Assembly: GCA_001799845.1 (NCBI GenBank)
Contig: MGUG01000032.1
Coordinates: forward strand, 22,097 to 86,096
From: Elusimicrobia bacterium GWC2_64_44
GTDB lineage: Bacteria; Elusimicrobiota; Elusimicrobia; Elusimicrobiales; UBA9959
Length of the DNA stretch: 64,000 nucleotides
Direction of reading: 5' to 3'
The position numbers and the translations under genes were made by a program. The notes beneath the pieces are model-generated. The model was not told the DNA's origin. It was given only the letters and a program-made list of their open reading frames with translations, and made no database searches. This document shows, piece after piece, positions 16,476 through 23,866 of the stretch (positions are counted from its first letter, which is position 1; every line of letters begins with the position of its first letter).

Positions 16476-16646
16476 ATGCCAGCTTAACGGAAGGCTATTG
16501 GCCCCTACGAAAGGTTCCTTATGGGGAGAGCTCGCTGCGGCTCGCAGGGGGCCCTCTCAATTTTATGCCAGCTTAACGGAAGGCTATTGGCCCCTACGAA
16601 AGGTTCCTTATATAAGAGGCTCGCTGCCGCTCGCATGGGGGCCCTC
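16458..16646 (+). repeat. Tandem 65-bp direct repeat, period 89 bp
   Basis: Two identical 65-bp copies at 16458-16522 and 16547-16611, beginning GGGGGCCCTCTCAATTTT and ending AAAGGTTCCTTAT. They are separated by 24-25-bp spacers that share CTCGCTGC(G/C)GCTCGCA. A third copy stops after 10 bp (16637-16646). The inner segment GGCCCCTACGAAAGG is complementary to the CCTTTCGTAGGGGGCC just upstream, so alternative hairpins can form. No open frame of note. Confidence 0.9.
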
Positions 16647-16656
16647 AGGGCGCTCC

Positions 16657-16711
16657 AATTACGGTGACACAATACTTAATTGCTGGAATTAAGTTCTGTG
16701 TCACCGGAATT
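16657..16711. repeat. REP-like imperfect hairpin
   Basis: The arm GGTGACACAATACTTAATT (16663-16681) pairs with 16687-16705 with two mismatches over a 5-nt loop, and the flanking AATT extends it. The same family occurs as a perfect hairpin at 39817-39869. No transposase is present in the window. Confidence 0.85.
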
Positions 16712-16735
16712 CAATTTGTTATTATTAATACCTGT

Positions 16736-18445
16736 ATGGGGACTATTTTTGCGCTGCTGAAGGAGAATAAGGGCAAGGCCGCGGTATTCGCGGCGGGGCT
16801 TGCGCTGTTCTCGGCGGCGCTGCTGCCCAAAGCCGCGCTCGAAGACGCCTTCTCCCGCTATACCTTCTATTGCCTGCTGGCGCTGTACCTGGCCCTGGCC
16901 GGCGCGATCATAGCCTTCGCCGCGAAGCGCCGGGAGCAGCTGCCGGAGTTCTTCGCCCGCAACAAGCGGGGCTTCCTGTTCTCGCTCGCGCTGGCCGCCG
17001 TTATCTTCGCCGCCGCCAAGCCCTCCTTCCGCATCCTCAGCGACGAAACAAACTTGCTGTCCGTGTCCCGCACCATGCTGTCCGAGCGCCGCGTGGACAA
17101 TATCACCATGGGCAAGTGGTATTACTTCAACCTGCAGCCCCTGGCCCGCGAGCGTGACAAGCGCCCCTACGCCTATCCCTTCGCCGTGTACGCAGCGCAC
17201 GCGCTGACCGGCTACCGGCCCGCCAACGCCTTCGCCGTGAATTTCGTATTGCTGGTATTGCTCTTCTGCGGCGTCTTCGCCCTCTTCCGCGGCCTCTACG
17301 GCGAGGTCGCGGCCTATTGCGCGGTGCTGCTGGCGGCCGCGCAGCCGCTGCTCATTCTCAACGCCGCCTCGGGCGGCATGGACTTCATGTATGCCGCGCT
17401 CATCTTCTTTTCTTTCCTCGCCCTGCGCGAATACCTGCGCGACGGCGGCCCGGAGACTTTCGGCCTGCTGCTGGCGCTGCTGCTGCTGCTGGCCAACACG
17501 CGCTACGAGGGGCCGGTGTTCCTCGCCGCTGCGGCCCTGGTGCTGCCGCTGGCGGGGCGGGTGAAGGCGGCCGCGCTGGCCACCTGGCAGTTCGCCGTGC
17601 TGCCGCTGGCCGTGCTGCCGGTGTTCATACAGCGGGTCTGCTTCAGCACCAATTTCGAGCAGGCCGCCGGCGTGGTACCGTTCAGCGCGGCCAACCTGCT
17701 CAAGAACTCCGTCTCTTTCGTGCTGTTACAGTTCAATAACGGCTCCCTCCTGTTCCCCTACGCCTCGCTGGTGAACCTGGCCGGCCTGGCCGCCGCCGGG
17801 GCGCTCTTCCTGCGGCTGGCCCGGCGCGGCGGCGGAGAGGGGCAGGACCGCCTGCTGGCCGGTGTCTCGGCCGCGGGGCTCGCGCTCTACTGGCTGGTGA
17901 CCTGCCTCTACTACTTCGGCGACCCGGCCCACCAGGCTTCCGCCCGGCTCTTCCTGCCGGCGGCGCTCACGCTGTCGCTGCTGGCCGCCGGCCTGCTGGC
18001 AAGGGCGACGCGCGGCCGCCCCGTGCCCGCGCTGCTGGCCGCTTCCGCCCTGTTCCTGTTCTACGCGCCGATAGCGGCGGAGAACCGCTTTTATAACAGC
18101 CTGTTCCTGGGCCGCGAGTACCGCCACCAGGTCAGTTTCCTCGAAGAACTGGGCGATAAACATATCCTGCTGATAAGCGACCGCCCTGGCCAGTTCGTGG
18201 TGCTGGACCGCGGCGCCGTCAACTTCGACTACGCCCGCGCCAGCTACCCCTCGCTGGCCGACGAGCAGCGCCGGCATCTCTACAGCCGCGTCATAGTTTT
18301 CCAGGAGATACTGTTCGCCACCGGCAAGCCCACGCCCTCCACCGAACTCGGCCCCGAGTACAAGCTGCGGCCGCTGCTGGAGCGGCAGAATACGGGCGAC
18401 AGTTTCCTGCGGTTCTCCGAAGTGATCTTCCCGCCGGCCCCCTGA
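16736..18445 (+). CDS. GT39-like polytopic glycosyltransferase/mannosyltransferase
   Basis: 569 aa with about ten to twelve membrane helices and a soluble C-terminal tail (from about residue 465). The first large loop carries SDETNLL, matching the acidic Asp-Glu pair that GT39/ArnT/PMT enzymes use to activate a polyprenyl-phosphate sugar. Such proteins transfer sugars on the outer face of the inner membrane, to lipid A, proteins or teichoic-type polymers; the acceptor here is unknown. I chose the ATG at 16736 because upstream in-frame codons fall inside the REP hairpin. No clear Shine-Dalgarno. Confidence 0.72.
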   Translation: MGTIFALLKENKGKAAVFAAGLALFSAALLPKAALEDAFSRYTFYCLLALYLALAGAIIAFAAKRREQLPEFFARNKRGFLFSLALAAVIFAAAKPSFRILSDETNLLSVSRTMLSERRVDNITMGKWYYFNLQPLARERDKRPYAYPFAVYAAHALTGYRPANAFAVNFVLLVLLFCGVFALFRGLYGEVAAYCAVLLAAAQPLLILNAASGGMDFMYAALIFFSFLALREYLRDGGPETFGLLLALLLLLANTRYEGPVFLAAAALVLPLAGRVKAAALATWQFAVLPLAVLPVFIQRVCFSTNFEQAAGVVPFSAANLLKNSVSFVLLQFNNGSLLFPYASLVNLAGLAAAGALFLRLARRGGGEGQDRLLAGVSAAGLALYWLVTCLYYFGDPAHQASARLFLPAALTLSLLAAGLLARATRGRPVPALLAASALFLFYAPIAAENRFYNSLFLGREYRHQVSFLEELGDKHILLISDRPGQFVVLDRGAVNFDYARASYPSLADEQRRHLYSRVIVFQEILFATGKPTPSTELGPEYKLRPLLERQNTGDSFLRFSEVIFPPAP

Positions 18446-18455
18446 CCCGCCTTCC

Positions 18456-18484
18456 TTGACCGCCCGCCCCAGAACTGGTAGATT
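18456..18484 (+). promoter_or_regulatory. Promoter with leaderless layout before a receiver gene
   Basis: TTGACC at 18456-18461, 17 nt, TAGATT at 18479-18484, then 6 nt to the ATG at 18491. No Shine-Dalgarno. Confidence 0.65.
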
Positions 18485-18490
18485 TTTCGC

Positions 18491-18862
18491 ATGGGGGAAA
18501 AAATACTCGTTGTTGACGACGACCCGGAGATACAGCTCGCCATGCAGGGCCCGCTGGAAGCCGCCGGCTACACCGTCCGCCTGTGCGATCACGGGCGGGA
18601 TGTGCCCGCCGCCGTGGCGGAGTTCAAGCCGGACCTGCTGCTGCTCGACGTGATGCTGCCGGGCGCCGACGGTTTCTCGCTGGCCATGAGCCTGTCGGAG
18701 AATGAGGCCACAGCCCGCCTGCCTATCATAGTGGTCTCGGGGCTCGACACCTCGGAGGCTTTGTTCCGCACGCTGCCGCAGGTGGCGGCCTTCGTTACCA
18801 AACCGTTCGACACGGTGTCTCTGGTGGAGAAGGTGCGCAAGGCGCTGCTGCCTAAAACCTAA
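18491..18862 (+). CDS. Single-domain response regulator
   Basis: 123 aa receiver domain: VDDD at 8-11, phosphoacceptor D53 in LLLLDVMLPG, Ser in VVSG, Lys in TKPF. No output domain and no kinase next to it. It is followed after 4 nt by a membrane-anchored protein and then a SAF-domain protein, so it may control assembly of a surface structure rather than transcription (inference). The promoter sits immediately upstream with no leader. Confidence 0.9.
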   Translation: MGEKILVVDDDPEIQLAMQGPLEAAGYTVRLCDHGRDVPAAVAEFKPDLLLLDVMLPGADGFSLAMSLSENEATARLPIIVVSGLDTSEALFRTLPQVAAFVTKPFDTVSLVEKVRKALLPKT

Positions 18863-18866
18863 CGAT

Positions 18867-19670
18867 ATGGAAGAGAACGAGCGCGATCACGGCTGGCTTA
18901 AATGGCTTTTTATCGTACCCGCCTGCCTGGCCCTGGGCGCGCTGGGGGTGCGCTGGGGGATGGCGCCCGGCCGCGCGCGGCAGGTTCTCGCGCCTGCCGC
19001 AGCCTCGGCCCCCGTTACCCCAGCTGAACCCGTTGCGGCCCCTCCGGCCGCCGCGGTTAAGGATAATTTCGAACTGCAGAGCGATGAGACCACTACCGGC
19101 GAGGCCGGCGTGGTCTGGGGCGAAAAGACCGCTGCCGCTCCCGGCGGGACTAAAGCCTCGGCACAGCCAGCGGCCGGCTCTCCCGCAGACCCCGCCGCCG
19201 CAAAAAAAGACTCCGAGACCGGTTTCATGTACGGCGCGCTGACCAAGGTGGCCGGCACTTTGCTGAACAATCCAAAGGCTCTGGCAGCGCTGTTCAACAA
19301 CGAGTACGTGGTAAAGGGCTTCATGTCGCGCGGCACCGTGCGCAGCGCCACCGCCAGCAAGGCCGCGCTGTCGGCCTATCTCAAGAACCCAGCCAACCTC
19401 TCCAAATTCATGTCCAAGCCGCCGGTGCAGGCCGGCCTGAAGCGCGCCGACCTGATGAGCGCCATGGCCGGCAGCAAGATGGTGGGCGCCATGCTGGACA
19501 CGCCGGGCGGCAAGGCCCTGCTGGCCGATCCCGCCGCCATGGCGGAGATAGTGCGGGCCAACCCGGACCTGGCGCTGGTGCTCGCGGACCCGGCGGTGAT
19601 GGGAGCCCTGATGTCCAACCCAAAAACCGCAGGTATAGTTAACCAGGGCGCGGCAGGCTACAGGCCCTGA
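18867..19670 (+). CDS. Membrane-anchored protein with Asn-Pro helical repeats
   Basis: 267 aa, family not recognised. A short cytoplasmic N-terminus, one membrane helix (residues 11-31), a long Ala/Pro-rich linker (40-115), then an all-helical domain made of repeated NPxxLxxxM-type units (NPKALAALF, NPANLSKFM, DPAAMAEIV, NPDLALVL, DPAVMGALM). Such units resemble STI1-like or tape-measure helical hairpins that bind hydrophobic peptides, but this is only a visual likeness. Between a receiver protein and a SAF-domain protein in one apparent operon. Confidence 0.6.
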   Translation: MEENERDHGWLKWLFIVPACLALGALGVRWGMAPGRARQVLAPAAASAPVTPAEPVAAPPAAAVKDNFELQSDETTTGEAGVVWGEKTAAAPGGTKASAQPAAGSPADPAAAKKDSETGFMYGALTKVAGTLLNNPKALAALFNNEYVVKGFMSRGTVRSATASKAALSAYLKNPANLSKFMSKPPVQAGLKRADLMSAMAGSKMVGAMLDTPGGKALLADPAAMAEIVRANPDLALVLADPAVMGALMSNPKTAGIVNQGAAGYRP

Positions 19671-19703
19671 GCTACAAGGAAACGAAACCGCAGAGGTGAA
19701 CGT

Positions 19704-20204
19704 ATGGTGAAAAATATTCTGATACTCTGTCTGTCCGCCGCGGCGGCGTTCTTCGGCTGGCGCCTCTACGGCGCCGCGCCGGCCGGCGCCCAAGACTTGG
19801 CGCATGTTATAGCTGCGCGCGCCGACCTGCAGCCCGGCACGGTGCTCACTGAGGACATGCTGGAGACCAGGACCTTGCCGCGCTACGCGCTGCAGCAGGG
19901 CGCTTACGAGGTGCGGTCCATGACCGATATAAAAGCTCCCGCCGGCCTGACCGTAGTGGTGCGCATTCCCAAGGGGGACCAGGTCACCGAGAACTGCCTG
20001 AAGGACGACGGCGCGCCGCCGGCCTCCGCCGGCAAGCTGCTGCGGTCGCAGGAACGCTACCTGTCCGGCCTGAAATATTTCCAGAATTCCAATTACCCCA
20101 TGGCGCGGTCCGAATGGCAGGAGGCGCTGAAGCTCGACCCCAGGAACGCCGACGCGGCCGCCGGCCTCAAGCGCGTGAACATGATAGAGGCCGGGGGCAA
20201 ATAA
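19704..20204 (+). CDS. Exported SAF-domain protein with C-terminal TPR
   Basis: 166 aa with an N-terminal signal/anchor (residues 4-28). Residues about 30-100 resemble the SAF domain of CpaB/FlgA-type proteins (ARADLQPGTVLTEDMLETR, IPKGDQVTENCL), which act in pilus or flagellar P-ring assembly. Residues about 115-160 form one TPR-like unit (YFQNSNYPMARSEWQEALKLDPRNADA). The SAF-TPR combination is unusual. GAGGTGAACGT precedes the ATG. No other pilus genes are in the window. Confidence 0.68.
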   Translation: MVKNILILCLSAAAAFFGWRLYGAAPAGAQDLAHVIAARADLQPGTVLTEDMLETRTLPRYALQQGAYEVRSMTDIKAPAGLTVVVRIPKGDQVTENCLKDDGAPPASAGKLLRSQERYLSGLKYFQNSNYPMARSEWQEALKLDPRNADAAAGLKRVNMIEAGGK

Positions 20205-20247
20205 CCCGGGCCGAAGCTTTAGCGAGGACGTCCGCCGGGCTAACTGA

Positions 20248-21057
20248 ATGCCCCTCATAAACCTGCACAATCACTCTTCCTATTCCGACGGCACGCTGGC
20301 TCCGGCGGCGCTGGCGGCGGAGGCCGCGCGGGCCGGCATAAAGTATTTCTCGCTCACGGACCACGATGCGGCCGGCGGCTGGGGGGAGATGGCGGCCGCC
20401 CTGAAAGAACACGGGATAAGCTACTGCTGCGGCGTGGAGATAGGCGCGGGCCCTTGCGACTATCTGCATATCCTGGGCTACGGCATAAACCCGGCGGACC
20501 CGGTCCTGCTGGCCGCCCTGGCGGCCCTGCGCGAAAGAAAAGTGACACGCCTGCACCAGACGCTGGCGCTGCTCAAAGGCCTCGGTATAGAAGTAAGGGA
20601 CGAGGAGCTGCACTGGCGCGGCTCCTGCCCGCCGGACACTTTCCAGGTGGAGGCGATCCTGCGCGATCGGGGCTTGGCGCCCAGCCGCAAGGAAGCGCAC
20701 AGGCTTTACTTCGCGCCGGGGGCGCCCGCCCATGCGCCGCGCAATTCACCCACCGCCGCCGAGGCGATAAAGATCATTAAAGGCGCCGGAGGCAGGGCGG
20801 TGCTGGCCCATCCCTACACGCTCGGTGAAGGCCTGGACCTGCCCGCCCTGAAAGACGCCGGCCTGGAAGGGCTGGAGGCTTTTTACCCGCGGCATACCGA
20901 GGACGCGACGCGCGGTTTTCTGGCCCTGGCCAAACGCTACGGCCTATTCGTCACCGCCGGTACCGACTTTCACGGCCCCGGCACCGAGCGCGACAAGATG
21001 TCCGGTTTCGAATATAACGAAGAGCTTTTCGCGGAAGTAAGAAAATCATTCATCTGA
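20248..21057 (+). CDS. PHP-domain metal-dependent phosphoesterase
   Basis: 269 aa, close to the YciV/RNase AM-like PHP family. The first metal motif is NLHNHSSYSDG (residues 5-15), followed by LTDHD, a later HPYTL and the C-terminal GTDFHG. The family hydrolyses nucleoside 3',5'-bisphosphates or trims RNA 5' ends. No transmembrane or signal segment. The start is ATG 20248, since the HxH motif begins at residue 7, as is usual. Confidence 0.85.
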   Translation: MPLINLHNHSSYSDGTLAPAALAAEAARAGIKYFSLTDHDAAGGWGEMAAALKEHGISYCCGVEIGAGPCDYLHILGYGINPADPVLLAALAALRERKVTRLHQTLALLKGLGIEVRDEELHWRGSCPPDTFQVEAILRDRGLAPSRKEAHRLYFAPGAPAHAPRNSPTAAEAIKIIKGAGGRAVLAHPYTLGEGLDLPALKDAGLEGLEAFYPRHTEDATRGFLALAKRYGLFVTAGTDFHGPGTERDKMSGFEYNEELFAEVRKSFI

Positions 21058-21077
21058 GGTAACGGGCCTGTAAAGCG

Positions 21078-21809
21078 ATGAAAATCCCTGCTTCATTTAT
21101 CTTGTCCGCCCTGGCGCTGCTGTCCGCGGCGGCCGCGGTGGCGGGGGACTGGAAGGTGGACCTGAAGGCCGTCAATGGCGGGGTTACCTATTCGCACGCT
21201 CAGTCCTTAGACCTGGGCGAGCAGAGCACCTACGACGGCAAGGTCCGCATGCGCGGGCCCGGCCGGCCGCGGGAGCTCATTTTCAACTCCCTGCTCAACC
21301 AGCCTGAGGAAGGCCTCTTCCGCCTGGATTACCAGGTGGAGCTGACCGGAGAGCATCCGGCGCGGCCCCCTTTCCAGGCCTCCGGCAAAGTGCTGCTGCG
21401 CCCGGGCAAGCCCGTGCTGGCCGCCGAGGCCGGCGGCTGGAAGCTCATCCTGGAACTTAAGGGCTCGGCCGGCGGCGACCTTCAGAAGCGCAATAACGGC
21501 ACTCTGGCTACCAGCCTGAAATGCGGCCGCGCCTCTTACCCGGCCAATTTCGCCTACCTGCCCGAAGAGCAGTACACCGCCGTGCAGTACGACGCCGCGG
21601 GCGATACGGTGCGCAAGTTCATGGTGGGCCTGCTGCCCAACGCGCCCGCCCTGGACGGCACTTTCCTGCTGCAGTATACCCTGCAGCTCAAAGAGGGCGG
21701 TGAGACGGCGGCCGAAGGCCAGGGCGAGCTGATCCTGGCCCCCGGCGGCCCCAAGCGCACTGCCAAGGCGGGCAAGGACTGCGTCTTCTCCGCCCGGGCC
21801 TTGCGCTAA
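21078..21809 (+). CDS. Exported protein of unknown function
   Basis: 243 aa with signal peptide (cleaved near AVAGD, residue 24). The mature chain is rich in predicted beta strands and lacks cysteine pairs except single residues. No family is recognised. Alternating basic and hydrophobic strands (GKVLLRPGKPVLAAEAGGWKL) suggest a beta-sandwich or lipocalin-like fold in the periplasm. It is 20 nt from the PHP gene and probably co-transcribed with it. Confidence 0.6.
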   Translation: MKIPASFILSALALLSAAAAVAGDWKVDLKAVNGGVTYSHAQSLDLGEQSTYDGKVRMRGPGRPRELIFNSLLNQPEEGLFRLDYQVELTGEHPARPPFQASGKVLLRPGKPVLAAEAGGWKLILELKGSAGGDLQKRNNGTLATSLKCGRASYPANFAYLPEEQYTAVQYDAAGDTVRKFMVGLLPNAPALDGTFLLQYTLQLKEGGETAAEGQGELILAPGGPKRTAKAGKDCVFSARALR

Positions 21810-21851
21810 GGGCGGCGGTTTTTTGTATGATGAGCCTATGGAGATGATCCT

Positions 21852-22220
21852 ATGAGCTCCACGGTACTCGTGGTGGACGACGACAAGAACGTCTGCGATA
21901 TTATCAGAGCCGAGCTGGGCGGCCAGGGCTACGCTACGGTAGTGGCCGGCAATGGCCAGGAAGCGCTGGCCTATCTCAGGAGCGCCGCTTTGCGGCCCAG
22001 CCTGATCCTGCTGGACCTGATGATGCCGGTAATGACCGGCTGGGAATTCAGGCGGGTGCAGCAGGAAGACCCCGCGCTGTCGGACATCCCCGTGGCCATC
22101 ATCACCGGCCTGCCTGACGTGCGCGAAAAGGCCGAGGCCCTCGGGGCCGTGGACGTGCTCACCAAGCCCTCGCGCGTGGAACCCCTCACCGAGCTGGTCT
22201 CCCGCTTTTGTTCTAAATAA
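21852..22220 (+). CDS. Single-domain response regulator
   Basis: 122 aa receiver: VDDDK at 8-12, D55 in LILLDLMMP, Thr in AIITG, Lys in TKPS. Stand-alone. Upstream, TATGAT at 21826-21831 lies 6 nt before an ATG (21838) that opens a five-codon frame (MEMIL) whose stop overlaps this start as ATGA. GGAG at 21840-21843 can also serve this ATG directly. A bidirectional terminator follows. Confidence 0.88.
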   Translation: MSSTVLVVDDDKNVCDIIRAELGGQGYATVVAGNGQEALAYLRSAALRPSLILLDLMMPVMTGWEFRRVQQEDPALSDIPVAIITGLPDVREKAEALGAVDVLTKPSRVEPLTELVSRFCSK

Positions 22221-22236
22221 GGACTGCACCAAAAGA

Positions 22237-22266
22237 AAAAACCGCCGGGCTAGCCCGGCGGTTTTT
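22237..22266. terminator. Bidirectional terminator
   Basis: AAAAACCGCCGGGC and its exact complement form a 14-bp stem around TA, with A- and T-runs on each side. It separates the convergent receiver and anti-sigma genes. Confidence 0.92.
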
Positions 22267-22285
22267 ATTTATTCAGGCGGAGAAT

Positions 22286-23170
22286 TTACGGGGCGGGAGA
22301 ACCGAAGTATTTAGCGTACTCGGCCGGGACCGAGGCCGGGTCCGGGACTATCAGCGGGTCCCGCGTGCCGTCGAAAAAGATGAAGCCGTAGGAGCAGTCT
22401 TTTTCGGTGAGCGTTACCCTGCCGCCGCCGTTCTTCACGAAGACCAGGCGGCCCGGGCCTGCCGTCGCTACCCTGACCCCTGTTTTCTCCAGGAAGGTTC
22501 GCGCTTTGTACATGGCGGCGTCCGTCTCGGCCGGGGAGGAGGGGCGGTACACTTGCACGCAGACCGGGCCGCGGTATTCCATGGCCGGAGACATTTCCAG
22601 AGAGGAGCCGGCACCGCCGGCTAGAGCGCCCATGGGGGCGGTCGCGCGCGCGGAGAATTTGGCCTGGCTGTAGGCGCCGCGGACCGAGGCTACGGAAGAA
22701 TACTTGCGCTCTCCGCCAGAAACTCTGGCGGCGGGTGTGGCCGGGGCCGGAGCGGCCGGTTCTTCAGGGGGCAGGGTGCTGCCGGCTTCGGTTTCTAATT
22801 TAGCTTCCGCCGCGCCAAAGTCGGCGCTGCTGCGCGCGTTGTAGCCCAGTGAGAAAGAGCCCGGTTCCGGAACATTGGTAAGGTTCATGACCACCAGAAC
22901 ACCTGCCGCGGCGGCGGAGAGGGCCAGTACCGGCTTCAGCCAGGGGTAGGCGGCTTTTTTGGGGCCGGCCAGCACCGCGCCCTTTAAGTAAGGCGGCACC
23001 GGCTCAAGCCCCTGTGCCTTGACCAGCCTGGAGACGCCGCCGAGCTGGTCCAGCACGGCGCGGCAGTCCGGGCAGCCGGCCAGGTGGGCGTCCACCGCGG
23101 CGCGCTCAACGGGCGGCAGTTCGCCGTCGAGGTAAGCGGAAAGGTTTTCCCTGCAGTTATTGTGGTCCAT
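22286..23170 (-). CDS. Zinc-finger anti-sigma factor with large extracytoplasmic domain
   Basis: 294 aa. The N-terminal ZAS-type domain has C6 and the H29-x3-C33-x2-C36 motif, which binds the cognate ECF sigma factor. One membrane helix spans about residues 77-97. The outer part is an Ala/Pro-rich linker and then a C-terminal domain (about 195-290). The segment VASVRGAYSQAKF at 160-172 recurs in the divergent VIT-vWA protein. The gene overlaps the sigma gene by 14 nt, the usual arrangement that keeps the pair in balance. Confidence 0.88.
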   Translation of the reverse strand: MDHNNCRENLSAYLDGELPPVERAAVDAHLAGCPDCRAVLDQLGGVSRLVKAQGLEPVPPYLKGAVLAGPKKAAYPWLKPVLALSAAAAGVLVVMNLTNVPEPGSFSLGYNARSSADFGAAEAKLETEAGSTLPPEEPAAPAPATPAARVSGGERKYSSVASVRGAYSQAKFSARATAPMGALAGGAGSSLEMSPAMEYRGPVCVQVYRPSSPAETDAAMYKARTFLEKTGVRVATAGPGRLVFVKNGGGRVTLTEKDCSYGFIFFDGTRDPLIVPDPASVPAEYAKYFGSPAP

Positions 23171-23699
23171 TGTCGTCCGGCAAAGCGTTCAGTTTCAGCC
23201 TGAGCGCCTCGCGTGCCCTCGAGATCCCCGACTTCACCGTGCCCAGCGGCTTCTCCGTGATCTCCGCTATCTCGGCGTAAGAACGGCCGTCTATCTCCCG
23301 CAGCACCAGCATGGCGCGCTCTTCCGGGGCCAGCTGCGCCAGCGCCCGCTCCAGCGCCGCCTTCTCGTCGCGCCGCTCCAGGGCCGCGTCTACCTGTGCG
23401 TCCGGGGCCGCCACCTGCAGCGCGGGGGCTTCGTCGCCGTCCCCGCCCCGGTCGAGCGAGAAGGTCTTCCAGAAAGACCGGCGTTTCTCGCTCCTCACCC
23501 GGTTCTTCCACACGTTCACGGTGATGCGGTACAGCCAGGTGCCGGCGAAGGAGTGCTCGCGCAGCTCGCCCAGCCCGCGCACCGCCTTCAAAAAAGCGTC
23601 CTGGGCTATGTCCTGGGCGTCGGCCTTGTTGCCGCTGAGGCGCAGCGCCAGGTTATACACCATGGGCGAAAATTTTTCGAACAGCTGCTCAGCGTCCAC
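23157..23699 (-). CDS. ECF-type RNA polymerase sigma factor
   Basis: 180 aa with sigma region 2 (FSPMVYNLALRLSGNKADAQDIAQDAFLKA split across residues 10-40, then TWLYRITVNVWKNR) and region 4 (LAPEERAMLVLREIDGRSYAEIAEITEKPLGTVKS-type helix-turn-helix, about 115-170). A charged, variable linker joins them. The start is GTG at 23699 with CGGAGG 6 nt upstream. Its own promoter and that of the divergent VIT gene carry the same GGAAC-N17-GTCTAA elements, so it is probably autoregulated. Confidence 0.93.
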   Translation of the reverse strand: MDAEQLFEKFSPMVYNLALRLSGNKADAQDIAQDAFLKAVRGLGELREHSFAGTWLYRITVNVWKNRVRSEKRRSFWKTFSLDRGGDGDEAPALQVAAPDAQVDAALERRDEKAALERALAQLAPEERAMLVLREIDGRSYAEIAEITEKPLGTVKSGISRAREALRLKLNALPDDNGPQ

Positions 23700-23723
23700 C
23701 GCGGCCTCCGTTGGCCTCTGGGT

Positions 23724-23751
23724 TTAGACACCGGCGGGCTGAAAAGGTTCC
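23724..23751 (-). promoter_or_regulatory. ECF-type promoter of the sigma gene
   Basis: On the minus strand GGAAC (23751-23747), 17 nt, GTCTAA (23729-23724). Predicted start about 17 nt before the GTG. Same element and spacing as the divergent promoter. Confidence 0.85.
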
Positions 23752-23811
23752 AAAAGAATGCGTCATTAGCTGGGGTTCCCGGGGAAAGTTTAGCAAAATG
23801 GGGAACCAGCG

Positions 23812-23839
23812 GGAACTTTTTTGGCCCGGCGGTGTCTAA
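23812..23839 (+). promoter_or_regulatory. ECF-type promoter of the VIT-vWA gene
   Basis: GGAAC (23812-23816), 17 nt, GTCTAA (23834-23839). It mirrors the sigma promoter 60 bp away. A further GGAAC lies at 23802-23806. Confidence 0.85.
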
Positions 23840-23866
23840 CCGGGGTAGGCAAGGCAAGGAGGCCAT

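Noticed and set aside
16070..16576. Several overlapping open frames in the adenine-depleted region, on both strands
   Set aside because: Stop codons all need A (or T on the other strand in a fixed context), so openness follows from composition. Translations are Arg/Gly/Pro-rich, lack start signals and do not resemble proteins.
16458..16646. CRISPR array
   Set aside because: Only two full repeats of 65 bp with near-identical spacers, and no cas genes. This is a tandem repeat.
21838..21855. A functional leader peptide MEMIL
   Set aside because: The five-codon frame fits a leaderless start but the receiver gene also has its own GGAG, so I do not list it as a gene.
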